Assembly (NCBI GenBank): GCA_902702965.1 | Contig: CACRXP010000113.1 | Coordinates: forward strand, 762,583 to 826,582 | DNA: 64,000 nt | Reading direction: 5' to 3' | From: Spirometra erinaceieuropaei | Taxonomy: Eukaryota; Platyhelminthes; Cestoda; Diphyllobothriidea; Diphyllobothriidae | Shown: positions 48,961 to 58,921 of the stretch, piece after piece | Position numbering within the stretch: the stretch's first letter is position 1 | Layout: each line of letters starts with the position of its first letter | Program-made: the position numbers and the translations under genes | Notes under the pieces: model-generated | Seen by the model: the letters and a program-made list of their open reading frames with translations, nothing else | Told to the model about the DNA's origin: nothing | Databases searched by the model: none

Positions 48961-50478
48961 CCTCTTCATCAAGGATTGTTGCCCGCTGGTGCGCTAATAG
49001 CTTGGTATCCGGCAAGCAAGTTTTTTAGTGCTGAAATTTCATCATCGTCAACATTGACACAACCTTCAGTAGTGTTCCCAGTCCGTCAGTTCGAGCTTTT
49101 CGCTCCTGAGACTTCGATCGGATCTAGGAAGTTCAAGTAATTAAAACCATGTAACCGGTCGCATTCCATTCGTATCTTTTCTATGGGTGAAAATTTTACC
49201 CCGTTTCTGGCAGATGGCTGGACTGCCCATTTCACCTTACCAAACGCACTATGAAGAATTAGCATTGCTGCCAACAGAGAGGATCATAAATGCCTTTTGC
49301 ATGCTATGGAAAGCGTCGTCTACCAATTGTAAGACACACCTAAGGTGCCATCCCGGGATTAATTTCAGTTGCCAGCTAACCAATCAGACCAGTGGGTCAG
49401 GCTTTTTACCTCTTCAATCACTAGCTCAGGTACTCTCAGTTACGATAGGTTAGAGTACCGGCTGCTCTGCCAACCTTTGCTACAACCCTAGACTAGGACT
49501 CCAAGGCAAAACGGAACAGTTCCAATGTTCTCGGTCCGCCTGGATCTATGAAGCGAACAGCTATTTCACTTGTGCAACCTTATTTCATTTTAATAACTTT
49601 TCAGTAAAATGCCTGCATCCTTCGAAGTTTTGGTTTAACTGGGTATGCTGGAAAGTGCTGCAGTTTGCCGACGCACTTAAACGGACATCACAGTGACCAG
49701 CTGACCTCCGACCGCAGGGTATTAGGTTTTAATCTGGTCTGAGCATTCTGACCCTTGAGTAAAAGGCAGTCAGGAGGGTTAAAGTAAAAAAGCTGTGTTG
49801 GATGAAGCGAACGTCTGTTGTAGTGTGCATTATGTGGTTGAAATGTGCCGTAAGTTCTGACAAATTCAGTTTTTCCTTGAAGGCAAAGTTTTCCAGTTCA
49901 CAGAATTGTCGTTCAGGACCTAACGATAATACTGAAGGTAAAAAGATGCCTGATCAATGACTTCCAGGACTGTTTTACTTTTCTTAAACAATAGTTCTAT
50001 AAGCACCAGCATTATAAAATACCCATGACTTAGTATTATGCTGATAAGAATATGTTGTTGCCTACAGTTCTGCCAGTAGACTCTTGAAAGAGGCCCGATG
50101 CTCTCGTCAAATTAATTCTACACTTCCGGTGGCAGATTGTCTTCTTCTTTACGCATCAATCATTCTCTCTCCCTGATACGCAACAATATGTCCTGGACGT
50201 AGATTTTTGGTAGAGAAAATTGAGAACTTCAGGATCTACGTTCTGACTCTGGTGACGCCTACATTGTTACGGTTTCGGTGCAGCAAAGCCACGTAGAATG
50301 AGGTCAACTTACGAGAGCCTTCTTTCATGGTTTCCAAGCGATTTAACAGCCTTTGATTGTTTTAGTTATGCCGCAGTGACTCAATTTCTTTATCGGAGTA
50401 TTTCGGCCTTTTAATAAAGTACCACATCTGCAGATAAGGAAACACCGTTCAGGAATTACTCTTTAGGCGTCATATGTA
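48961..50478. other. No supported feature
   Basis: Frames up to 90 codons with no domain. Confidence 0.5.
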
Positions 50479-51440
50479 CAGTGAGTGACCGATCTCATGA
50501 AATGTTGGCTGAAATTCTGAAATGCGGTGTTATACTGATTATCTTGCGGCATAATTCTATCATATTTCGGACTCTGAGGGGTTTGAGCTTTTGAATACAA
50601 TGCTTTTTAAACTCTTGTAGAAACCGTATTCGGAAAAAATGACTACTCAAGCAGCATGCATGTTTCCCATTGATCGTCGATGGTCTTGCAAATTCAAATA
50701 TATTTTATAGAAACCTCAAACAAAGACATTCTTTCTTCCAGTCGTTTGATGGAGACTCACATCAACTTTATATTTTATACTCGAAGAAGGAGTATAATTA
50801 GGTTTTAAAAAAGTGTCTAATTATTAGGTTTTTTAAGACTGTACATTGTTCATTCATACAGCATCGTACCTGTACATTTACCACTACTTCTCATGAAATG
50901 TACAACATGGCCCGCATCCATTGCGAAATTTTATGAATTCTATATGGTATCTTTCTAAAGGCATAGAAGAATATGAGATTTGCTTTACGAAGAACACATG
51001 CACCTTGTAGACTGAAATCATTAAGCGCTAATGCAATGGCTGATCAAGCTCCAAATTATTCGGGAATAATAAAACTTTTTTTAAATCCGGTATACTACTT
51101 TGTTGAATATAGACTATAAAGATAACGTGATTTTCTATCAAACGACTGAAGGATAGCATATTTTCGTTCGTGGTTTCTATAAAATATATTTAAATTTGCC
51201 AGACCATCGACAATCAATGTGAAAAATGCATGCTACTTAAGGGGCAATTTTTTACCGAGTACGTTTTCTATGGGAGATTGAAAAGCAGTGTATTCAAAAG
51301 CTGGCATCTTGCCGCGTCCGAAGTAAAATAGGGCTATGCCGCAAGATCATCAGTATTACAACCGCGCCTAAGTAATCCTTCCTAATCGAAAACGAATTTC
51401 AGACTTCCCGCCAACATTTCATGAGATCGGTCACTCACTG
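50479..51440. mobile_element. Foldback (MITE-like) element C2, 962 bp, TA-flanked
   Basis: This copy has the same termini and arms as C1, and TA on both sides. The CAGTG terminus plus a TA target is the pattern of Tc1/mariner elements, so a non-autonomous derivative is inferred. Confidence 0.87.
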
Positions 51441-51586
51441 TATTTCTCTGTTTACATCTTTTGTAAAATCCGGTATTCCGGTTTAGAAATGGTCACCAGC
51501 CTTAAGTTTTCAGAATAAGTTCCAGCGGAGTTATTACTGCTTAACAAGCGGTATTTTAAAAAAAACGGGAGTCTCTAAAGAAGAAA

Positions 51587-51770
51587 ATGCGTTTACTGGA
51601 AGAATTTTATCGATCAGACGTTTTGGATTCCCTCTTGGACCCAGTATCAGAGACAACCGCAGAGAAGGATTTGAGAGAGAATCTGCGACGTCAAGCCAGT
51701 AAACATTGTGTTCCAACGATCGCATTTGCATCTTCTGAACTGCTTTCTGGAACTCGCCTATTAGCTTCCA
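51587..51770 (-). mobile_element. PLE terminal repeat, degenerate, with arms in both orientations
   Basis: The minus strand holds a hammerhead-like core and its downstream arm (51587-51620). The opposite side (about 51695-51770) holds the same arm in plus orientation, including CCAACGATCGCA and TGGAACTCGCC. This is the same inverted-arm layout as the copy at 52367-52513, but decayed. Confidence 0.6.
51610..51657 (-). ncRNA. Hammerhead ribozyme-like motif 3 (degenerate)
   Basis: The core at 51617-51650 reads CUGAUAC, U, GGGUCC, loop AAGAGG, GAAUCC, AAAACGUC on the minus strand. The block has two changes in CUGAUGA, one stem II mismatch and GAAA changed to AAAA, so it is likely inactive. Confidence 0.5.
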
Positions 51771-52366
51771 TCTGGACCGACTCAATCTGCTTTCTGGAAA
51801 ACGCCCGCGTATCTATAGATTCATTCGAGTTCTTCATTATTTACTACTCATTTTCATCAGAGGCAATTTGTACTTACATCTCCTGTTTTGCCGTAGCAAA
51901 TTATTCCGAAATATGGAACATTGCACACATATGCAAAATGCAAGTTCCGGTCAGTAACCTGCACGAAATTTTCTCAATAGCCGTAATAGTATTAAATACA
52001 TTTGAGACTGTCTTCCGCCCTGTGGTTCTGTGCCCTATGAGGGAATCCGGAACGTGGTTCCCATGGAATTGTTGTTTCAGCTGTCGAGTGTTCTTCCCTA
52101 CATAAACTCTTGTCAAGATGACACTGTCATGCTTCTCCAGAGGATTTAGTTAGTTGTGGTCAGTTCAGTATGTCTAAACACGTCTTATGGTAGTTAATTA
52201 TTTAACACATAAGAATTCCATATTGAAAAACTGGAAACTTTTGCTATGAACTTGTTTCCAACAGAGCAGCTATGTCCTATCAACATTTTAACAATCTTTC
52301 GGAAGATGAGTAGTCGACTATTTGCAATCATCGTGAAAAAACCTAACTGAAATTCACAATCTGAAC

Positions 52367-52560
52367 CTTGAAGAAGGAGACACGATCGCTGGGACAAGAG
52401 CTTTATTAGCAGAACCCGTATCTGCTGTTGTCTCTGATGATGGATTCGCGTAGGAATCCGAAACGTCAGGCTAATAAAGCTCTTGTCCCAGCGATCGTGT
52501 CTCCTTCTTCAAGACTACTTCCTGGGACTCGTCTCTTCGTTTCCATTGACAATCTGAACT
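52367..52560 (+). mobile_element. PLE terminal repeat built as a perfect 44-bp inverted repeat around a hammerhead core
   Basis: Arms 52367-52410 and 52470-52513 are exact reverse complements, with a 59-nt spacer that holds the ribozyme-like core. Beyond the right arm the sequence continues with the pseudo-LTR tail (CTGGGACTCGTCTCTTCG) to about 52560. Each arm carries AATAAAG next to the spacer. Confidence 0.85.
52428..52475 (+). ncRNA. Hammerhead ribozyme-like motif 4, canonical core
   Basis: The core at 52434-52467 reads CUGAUGA, U, stem II GGAUUC/GAAUCC (6 Watson-Crick pairs) with loop GCGUAG, then GAAA-CGUC. Stem I can pair UGUCU with AGGC(A) through about four pairs, including one G-U. 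All invariant core bases are present. One U between CUGAUGA and stem II is extra relative to the standard drawing. Hammerheads in PLE terminal repeats are known. Confidence 0.75.
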
Positions 52561-53029
52561 GCTTTTTTTACCTGGAAATGTCATTTAAGACGAGTCCGTG
52601 AGATTACGACATGCCACATTGCACAATGTAGCTTGATATTAGCTCCTTTCACTATGAATGAGTCGGCTTAGGAGATTGGCCAGTTACGATGCATAAGGCC
52701 TTCGGACTCTTTATTCGGATTTACGGAGACAAGCAGACGTCTGGTTTCCAAGCATATATGCAAATTGTCCTATCACTTCCCATACAGTGATAGCTCACTG
52801 ACTGCCTATATCTAATAATGCATCGTTAAAGTGGATGCTTATACGGCTTGCATGAAATTGGCAAAACTTCCGTCCCCCCCCCCCCCCATCCACTGTTTGA
52901 GGCAATGACAGTAAAAATGATTGTTAGACCATATGCGTTCACACTGTCGGCATTGATGCATCCGGGCAGCGCCTGGCTACTCCTAAACGACTTAACCCAT
53001 CGAGTTTCCTCCGTCGTCCTAGTGATTTC
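52561..53029. other. 5' flank of the pseudouridine enzyme gene
   Basis: It contains a poly-C run at about 52876-52888. A 71-codon frame (52848-53063) overlaps the acceptor and is not a gene. No clear TATA or initiator arrangement can be assigned. Confidence 0.4.
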
Positions 53030-53059
53030 TGTTTTCTCCGTTTTCTTCTCATTTGTAGA
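53030..53059 (+). promoter_or_regulatory. Probable 3' splice acceptor immediately before the start codon
   Basis: A pyrimidine-rich stretch ends in TTTGTAG at 53058, and the ATG begins at 53060, leaving a 1-base leader. This fits either a cis-spliced 5' UTR exon or spliced-leader trans-splicing, which is known in flatworms. No donor or upstream exon can be identified from sequence alone. Confidence 0.55.
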
Positions 53060-55186
53060 ATGATCATCGTTAGTCAGGTGTTGTCTCGAGCTCTGCCCCT
53101 ATTGGCCAGCCGCGCATTCCTTGGATGCCGCCAGTTTAGCGCACTGCCGCCGCGCATACCCGCTTTCGCACAAGTTGCAGACGAGGTTCTTCACGCCGTG
53201 GAGACGGGCCGGCCAGTAGTAGCTCTTGAGAGCACTCTTCTCACCCACGGACTTCCACCTGATCGAGCCCTGACTGTCGGCAGAGCCGTTGAAAGGACCG
53301 TTCGGGAGGCAGGTGCGGTACCCGCTACGATAGCTATTTTCGGCGGTAAGATACACATTGGCCTGGAGGGCAGTGAATTGGACTATCTAATCGACGGCGC
53401 AAGTCGTGGAGTTGCGCGCAAGGCCACTCTCCGAGACCTGCCTTTCGCCCTGACCAAGACCAAGGATTTCGTATATGGGACCACAGTAGCCGCCACCGCC
53501 TTCGCTGCCCATCAGGCGGGAATAAGCGTTTTTGCAACCGGTGGCATCGGCGGTGTTCACAGAGGTGGGCAGACCAGCTTGGACATCTCTTCGGACCTCA
53601 CGGCATTGGCAAACATTCCGGTGGCAGTTGTCTCAGCCGGCGTGAAATCCATCCTCGACATTCAGCGCACTTTGGAGGTTCTCGAAACTATGGGCGTGAC
53701 AGTAGCCAGCATCGGTACTGACGAATTCCCCGCCTTCTTCACTCGCTGCAGTGGCGTTCGCTCACCCGGACGAGTGGATTCGCCCGAAGAGGCAGCCCAT
53801 CTTCTGGTGGCGAGTTTACAGCTTCGGCTACATGCTGGTCTCCTATTTGCAGTGCCGATTCCTGAGGCTTTGCAAGCACAAGGAGAACTCATCGCGAAGG
53901 CAATTGAGATTTCCTTTCAAGAGGCGAACAAGGCCAATATCACTGGTGCAGATGTAACGCCTTTTATGCTGGAACGCGTCCGCCAGCTAACAGGCGATGC
54001 TTCTCTTGAGGCCAACATCCAACTCGTGCTAAATAATGCCCGGTTTGCCAGCCAGATGGCAGTTCAGTTGGCGCAGATTCGGCGCTGGGGATCCGACCAG
54101 TCGGCTGCAGTTAAGCCTCAAATACTGGTGGTTGGTGGATCCAATGTCGATACTGTTATTCGCCTGCAAAAGCCCAACATCAGATCAGCCAAGGACATTT
54201 TCCCTCCAGCCAGCTATGAAGGTACTGTTGAGGTCCTGGGGGGCGGTGGAGTGGCCAGAAATGTCGCTGAGGTTCTGGGACGCCTTCGTGTGCCGCACGC
54301 CTTTCTGACGGCCACCGTTGAAGATGCTGGAGGACGTCGCTTGCAGGAAGCATGCCCCTTCATTCAGTGGGTCCCAGTACCCGGATCGCCACGTTCCGCA
54401 CGCACTGCTAGCTACGTGGGCATTCTTAATGCGTCTGGTGAGCTGCTCTTTGGTGTAGCTGACATGGACATTCATCGTCGTATAACACCAGACTTCATAG
54501 AGGCGCATTTGAAAAAATATCGGTTCACGCCAAAAGACCAGTCCCAGTTGCGGGTAGTTTGCCTAGATGCGAACCCCGACGTGGAAACTATTAAGAGAAC
54601 CATTGAGATGTGCCACAGTATAGGCATTCCAGTTTGGTTTGAGCCCACAGACTTCCACAAGTGTACCAAGATTGTGGACGCTTTTGTCTCTCAGGAGGAG
54701 GCGGAGGACAGCCGCCGACCTCAGATTAGCGTTATTTCTCCCAACCTGACTGAATTTGAAGCAATCTACTACCGCTACACAGGCGATAATCTTGGAGTCA
54801 GTGCTGATTCCGGGCAGCGTTTGACGCTTATCCAGTCGGCTGTCCGTGGCGCACTGAAGCCTCTGGCTGAGAATTGGCTGATCAAAATGGGCTCTGAGGG
54901 AGTGATGTTTGTGAATCAAGAAGAGGCCTACGCCTTCTCTTCCCCGGTTAAAGACCCGAAGAAGATTGTCAGTGTCTCAGGTGCCGGTGACAGTTGTGCT
55001 GGAGCCGTGCTTTATCTGCGTTTCGTGCGAAAATGGCCCTGGAAAAGGGCCATCCTGGGAGGCCTTCGTGCCGCAGAATTGTCCCTAATTTCGAAGAACA
55101 CGGTCTCTGAACAACTGAAACCCGACCTCTTCAGCGATGCTGAGCTAGAAGACTGGATTGAAAAAGTGGACGTTGTAATGCTTTAA
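53060..55186 (+). CDS. Bifunctional pseudouridine-5'-phosphate glycosidase / PfkB-family (pseudouridine) kinase
   Basis: The predicted role is pseudouridine salvage: the kinase half phosphorylates pseudouridine and the glycosidase half splits pseudouridine 5'-phosphate into uracil and ribose 5-phosphate. Residues about 33-345 form the glycosidase (PsuG/IndA family). Visible motifs are ALESTLLTHG with Glu57, GVARK with Lys121, the metal-site Asp175 in TSLDISSDL, and SAGVKSILD with Lys196; these match the Glu, Lys, Asp and Schiff-base Lys of bacterial PsuG. Residues about 352-705 are a PfkB kinase, with ILVVGGSNVD at 355-364, a GGGG loop at 394-397 and GAGD at 641-644 carrying the catalytic Asp. 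The first 30 residues are Arg-containing with no acidic residues and could be a mitochondrial leader (inference). The frame is intronless, and its base composition is visibly richer in GC than its AT-rich flanks. The next Met is at residue 211, so the first ATG is the only sensible start in this exon, though an upstream exon could add sequence. The fused glycosidase-kinase architecture is known from other eukaryotes. The order of domains and all key motifs are complete. Confidence 0.93.
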   Translation: MIIVSQVLSRALPLLASRAFLGCRQFSALPPRIPAFAQVADEVLHAVETGRPVVALESTLLTHGLPPDRALTVGRAVERTVREAGAVPATIAIFGGKIHIGLEGSELDYLIDGASRGVARKATLRDLPFALTKTKDFVYGTTVAATAFAAHQAGISVFATGGIGGVHRGGQTSLDISSDLTALANIPVAVVSAGVKSILDIQRTLEVLETMGVTVASIGTDEFPAFFTRCSGVRSPGRVDSPEEAAHLLVASLQLRLHAGLLFAVPIPEALQAQGELIAKAIEISFQEANKANITGADVTPFMLERVRQLTGDASLEANIQLVLNNARFASQMAVQLAQIRRWGSDQSAAVKPQILVVGGSNVDTVIRLQKPNIRSAKDIFPPASYEGTVEVLGGGGVARNVAEVLGRLRVPHAFLTATVEDAGGRRLQEACPFIQWVPVPGSPRSARTASYVGILNASGELLFGVADMDIHRRITPDFIEAHLKKYRFTPKDQSQLRVVCLDANPDVETIKRTIEMCHSIGIPVWFEPTDFHKCTKIVDAFVSQEEAEDSRRPQISVISPNLTEFEAIYYRYTGDNLGVSADSGQRLTLIQSAVRGALKPLAENWLIKMGSEGVMFVNQEEAYAFSSPVKDPKKIVSVSGAGDSCAGAVLYLRFVRKWPWKRAILGGLRAAELSLISKNTVSEQLKPDLFSDAELEDWIEKVDVVML

Positions 55187-55198
55187 GAGTTATTACAG

Positions 55199-55204
55199 AA
55201 TAAA
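55199..55204 (+). terminator. Polyadenylation signal of the pseudouridine enzyme gene
   Basis: AATAAA lies 13 bases past the stop codon, followed by a short T/CT-rich run (55209-55220). A very short 3' UTR is implied. Confidence 0.7.
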
Positions 55205-55285
55205 TATATTTCTCTCTCTCTACTGGCAGCCATGTAATATCCTTCTCTTTATTAGTGTGCTTTATGGACGAGGTTAGTGCGCAGC

Positions 55286-55725
55286 ACATTGCAAGCCCAT
55301 CGCGAGGAAAGTATCAGGTATTGTATATTGTATTGTATATTCCCGATCGAAAACCGACAAGGCAACGGGCTCGTGGCCCGGTGGGTAGAGGCGTGGACTT
55401 CTAAACCAACAGGTCGCGAGTTCGAGGCTCGGGTGTTCCACACTTCGGGCTTGGGTATGGCTGGCTGACGACGGCTAATAAGCCAGAAATTGTCATTCCA
55501 GTCTCCCTTGTCTTTCTCGGTAATGCCATTCTGCCTAAGTATCAGGTATCCAATATGGTGGACGAGGCTGAAGTTAGGAACTGTAGGGATGCGCGTTTTG
55601 TCTAGTCCAAGTGCAGTGTGCGGGGTTAACGTGGACCGCGGAGTCATGGGAATAAGTCTGTGTGTAGGGTGGGAGAGACGTAATGAAAGACTCTGACGAA
55701 GGATGATGATCGGCAGCACGCCTAT
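55286..55725 (+). repeat. Repeat F, copy 1 (interrupted by a SINE)
   Basis: Segments 55286-55320 and 55549-55725 match copy 2 at 56427-56670 (ATTGCAAGCCCATCGCGAGG, TTTGTCTAGT, GATCGGCAGC). SINE A sits between them. Confidence 0.75.
55321..55536 (+). mobile_element. tRNA-derived SINE, family A, 216 bp, with 12-bp target duplications
   Basis: AAGTATCAGGTA flanks it at 55309-55320 and 55537-55548. An AT-rich leader (TTGTATATTG) precedes a tRNA-like head with an A-box region near 55377 (CGTGGCCCGGTGGGTAGAGG) and a B-box GAGTTCGAGGCTC near 55420. The body contains GGCTGACGACGGCTAATAAG and the CTCCCTTGTCTTTCTCGG tail. Confidence 0.88.
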
Positions 55726-56408
55726 ACAGTAGGTGGGCTAACTCATGAAATGTCAACCGAAATTCCGAAATGCGTTTTCGTTTCGAAAAGATTAATTAAG
55801 TAGGCCTGTAAAATTTGTCAGCCTGCAACATAATTCTACAATAGTTCAGGTACGTCAGGATGCCGACTTTCGAATGAACTTCATTCCGGCTGCATGCAAA
55901 AATTACGCTCTGTAAAAAATGACTACTTAGTTAGCATGAATTTTTCTCATTCATTTTCGATGCCCCTGAAAGTCCAATTATATTTCATGGAAAAGATGCA
56001 TAAAAGTATTCATTCTTTTGCTCTTTCGGTAGATAATGAAGTCTTTTTCTAATTTTAAACTCGAAGGAGGGAAATAATTCGGTTTTAAAAGTGTTTCTAA
56101 TTGTAAGACTTTTAAATACCGTGAAATGGCCGCTCATAACTCATCATTTCTCTGCATTTAGCAATGTGGCTTGTAAAGTTAACAATATGGATCAAATCCA
56201 CTGCCAAATTTAATGAACCCTACATAGTCCCCCTTTATTACCGTAGAGAAATGCGTGGTTTTCCGTACGGGGAATATTTACGGCTTGTAGTTTGGAAACC
56301 CTGAATCCAAATGTGACAGTAGAGCGGGTTCAAAATTATTCGGGAATTGGAAAACCTTGTTAAAACTGAATTATGTCACTCCTTCGAGTATAGAATTAGA
56401 AGAAGACA
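55726..56408. mobile_element. Foldback subfamily C', nearly two arms
   Basis: It starts CAGTAGGTGGGCTAACTC, preceded by TA. The left arm, the centre and the start of the right arm (to GAATTAGAAGAAGACATAG) are present, and the rest of the right arm is replaced by repeat F. It is alignable with C1 and C2 over its whole length. Confidence 0.75.
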
Positions 56409-56426
56409 TAGTTACATTGCAAGTAC

Positions 56427-56710
56427 ATTGTAAGTACATTGCAAGCCCATCGCGAGGAAAGTATCAGGTATCCGATCTGGCGAATTAGACTGACGTTAGG
56501 AGCTGTAAAGCTGCACGCTTTGTCTAGTGTAAGTGTGGGGTGAACTTGAACTGCGTAGTGATGAGAGTGAGTGTGTGTGTGGGGTGGGGGAGGCACAATG
56601 AGGGCTATAATCAGGAATAGGTGTGAACGACACTGAGGAAGGATGCTGATCGACAGCGCGCCTATAAGCAAATTAACAAGTGGGTTAACTCACGTTTGCA
56701 CAAGATGACG
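56427..56710 (+). repeat. Repeat F, copy 2, followed by a short C'-like start
   Basis: It is uninterrupted from ATTGCAAGCCCATCGCGAGG to GATCGACAGCGCGCCTATA, then GTGGGTTAACTCACG at about 56682, which resembles the outer end of C'. The order F then C' is thus seen twice. Confidence 0.7.
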
Positions 56711-56909
56711 GCTATGAAAACACCGGGCTTTGTGAGATACAGAAGGCGTATTCTTGAATGTACGGATTTAATATGCAAAAGTAAGCGTGAAAGGGCTTAG
56801 AGGAATCTCATTCCACCGGTGCAATTAAAAGCGTTTATCTGTTTTTTTGCATTCAGAAGCCGCATGACGTTGGCACTGCGACAGTGTTAGAGCATAGAGC
56901 GTGTGTTGT

Positions 56910-57105
56910 GACAGTTCGACCGTCGCGAACGAGCAGACTTGCGCAGCATCCGTCGCAGTCTCTCTCTGTTCCCCACTCCCCACGTAGGACCAGCATCAAA
57001 ACAAAGTTAAGACTTCCGGAGAAGGGGGAGGACGCAGGTGGCTGGCAAAACCGGACCCGCACTCAGGCCTACCATTACACCCCCTGGTCCACAACAAACG
57101 CTTGA
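56910..57105 (+). repeat. Interspersed repeat family B, internally deleted
   Basis: GACAGTTCGACCGTCGCG then CAGACTTGCGCAGCATCCG and CCCCCTGGTCCACAACAAAC. It is followed head to tail by the next copy. Confidence 0.7.
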
Positions 57106-57118
57106 CCTCACATACAGG

Positions 57119-57445
57119 CATGATAGTTCGACCATCGATTTCGATGATGTCCACCGTGTGCTCCACAGCAGCAGCAGCAGCGGTGGGAGCAGGGACGGTG
57201 ACTTGCGCAGGGGTTTATAGTGCCGGTGGACTTGCGCTGCATCTACCTACACTCTCTCTTCCTCCCTCGCCCGAGCCCGGTGACGAGACAGAGTCAAGAC
57301 GACCGGAGACAGGGATGCCGCAGGTGGATGGCTCGGACGGATCCTCACCTTGGCGTTCCACCACACCCCCTGGTCCACACAACAAATAACCAGGATTTCA
57401 ATCAACACAACAGAGATTGGAGGCTGACGCGGCCGAAACCGTACC
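57119..57445 (+). repeat. Interspersed repeat family B, reference copy
   Basis: It reads from CATGATAGTTCGACCATCG through GGTGACTTGCGCAGGGGTTT, GTGACGAGACAGAGTCAAG and CCACCACACCCCCTGGTCC to CAACAGAGATTGGAGGCTG. Confidence 0.85.
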
Positions 57446-58099
57446 TAGGCGTGCCGCCAACGCCTGGCTGGGTTCCCACACTGTAGTGAGATTGCCATAA
57501 AGGCCACATTAAAAAGGAGCCATTGCAGCCTGACTCTCAGACCACCACCAGTCAAGGAGGAGGTCCAAGTTACCCCGTCAGTTGGCAACCTTCTAAGCCA
57601 CGGTGGTTAGCGCACCGTGATAGTTTCAAGCGCGTCAGATTGCTTATAGCGAGGAGAAAGTGCGCTGAGTCGTCGACCTCACTCTCCCTTTCCATTCCCA
57701 CACCACAGCCGCTGTCCGAGCCGGTCAGCAGACTGCAGTGGGGAATGGGCGCGGTGACTGGCATAGTCGACTGATCATGACTGCGCGCGCCACGTGCACG
57801 ACCTGGCCCCCCATACACACACACCAGGATTTCGCACAACAGAGGTTGAACGGCGTGTCTCTCACTAGCGTGAGAGGGCCGTGGTAGGCGCTGATTCAGT
57901 CCGTCCTCAACCCACCAGTCCGCCACTCCACACAACACACACACAACGGGACGAACTGCATGGACCGAGTGGAGGCGTCAATCAGCAATCTTCCCATCCA
58001 CGACGCTTGACTTGTCGGGATAGTCTCAGACTCAAGTCACCCGTGCAGCCGAAGCCTCATGGGGACCGAGTCGAGATGCGCATTTCCCACTTGCGTGGG
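57446..58099. other. Repeat-like GC-rich DNA without assignment
   Basis: Probably eroded repeat DNA between a family B copy and the LINE fragment. Frames here have no recognised domain. Confidence 0.4.
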
Positions 58100-58635
58100 A
58101 GGTGGCAGTTGGGTGCTTGCGGTGGGTAAGTGTTGATGTGTGGTGGGGTGATGGTGGCGGGGGTGGTGGAGGCAGGGAGGGAGGGTGTTATCGTGTGGTG
58201 TAGCCGCTGGTCGTCTGCCGCATGGCGTCGTGGATGCGCATGTGGCCGAATAGGCTCATGCGATGCGTGAAAGTGCGAGGGCATTGTGGGCAGTGGAGGC
58301 GAATGCGGTTGGTGTAGGTTGGTGCTCCTGGCACTGGTTCGCCAGTCTCTGTTCAATGGATTCGCAAGTGACCGACCAGGCCTGTGTGTGAGGTGAAGGT
58401 GCGGTTGCAGTGAGGTCAGGTGTGGTCCTGGTCCTAACTCCTGGAGTCGGAGGTTGGAGGGATGGTGCCTGTTGTTGTGTCATGGATGTGTGTAATGCTG
58501 GTGTGAGTGACGGCCACCAGAGCGGCCGTAGCTGATGCGGTAGGGCAGGAGGGGAAGGAGCCGGAGAAAGAGGAGTAGGGGAGAAAGAAGAGGATGAAGA
58601 GGAGGATGAGGATGAGGAGAAAAGAAGAAGACGAA

Positions 58636-58861
<226 letters not shown>

Positions 58862-58921
58862 AGTGGTGGTTCAGAAGAATTGTCAGAGTTAGTTGGCGGC
58901 GGAGAGGACGAGGAAGAGGCG

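Noticed and set aside
55252..55719. 155-codon minus frame next to the enzyme gene
   Set aside because: It runs through a SINE and repeat F and is antisense to both.
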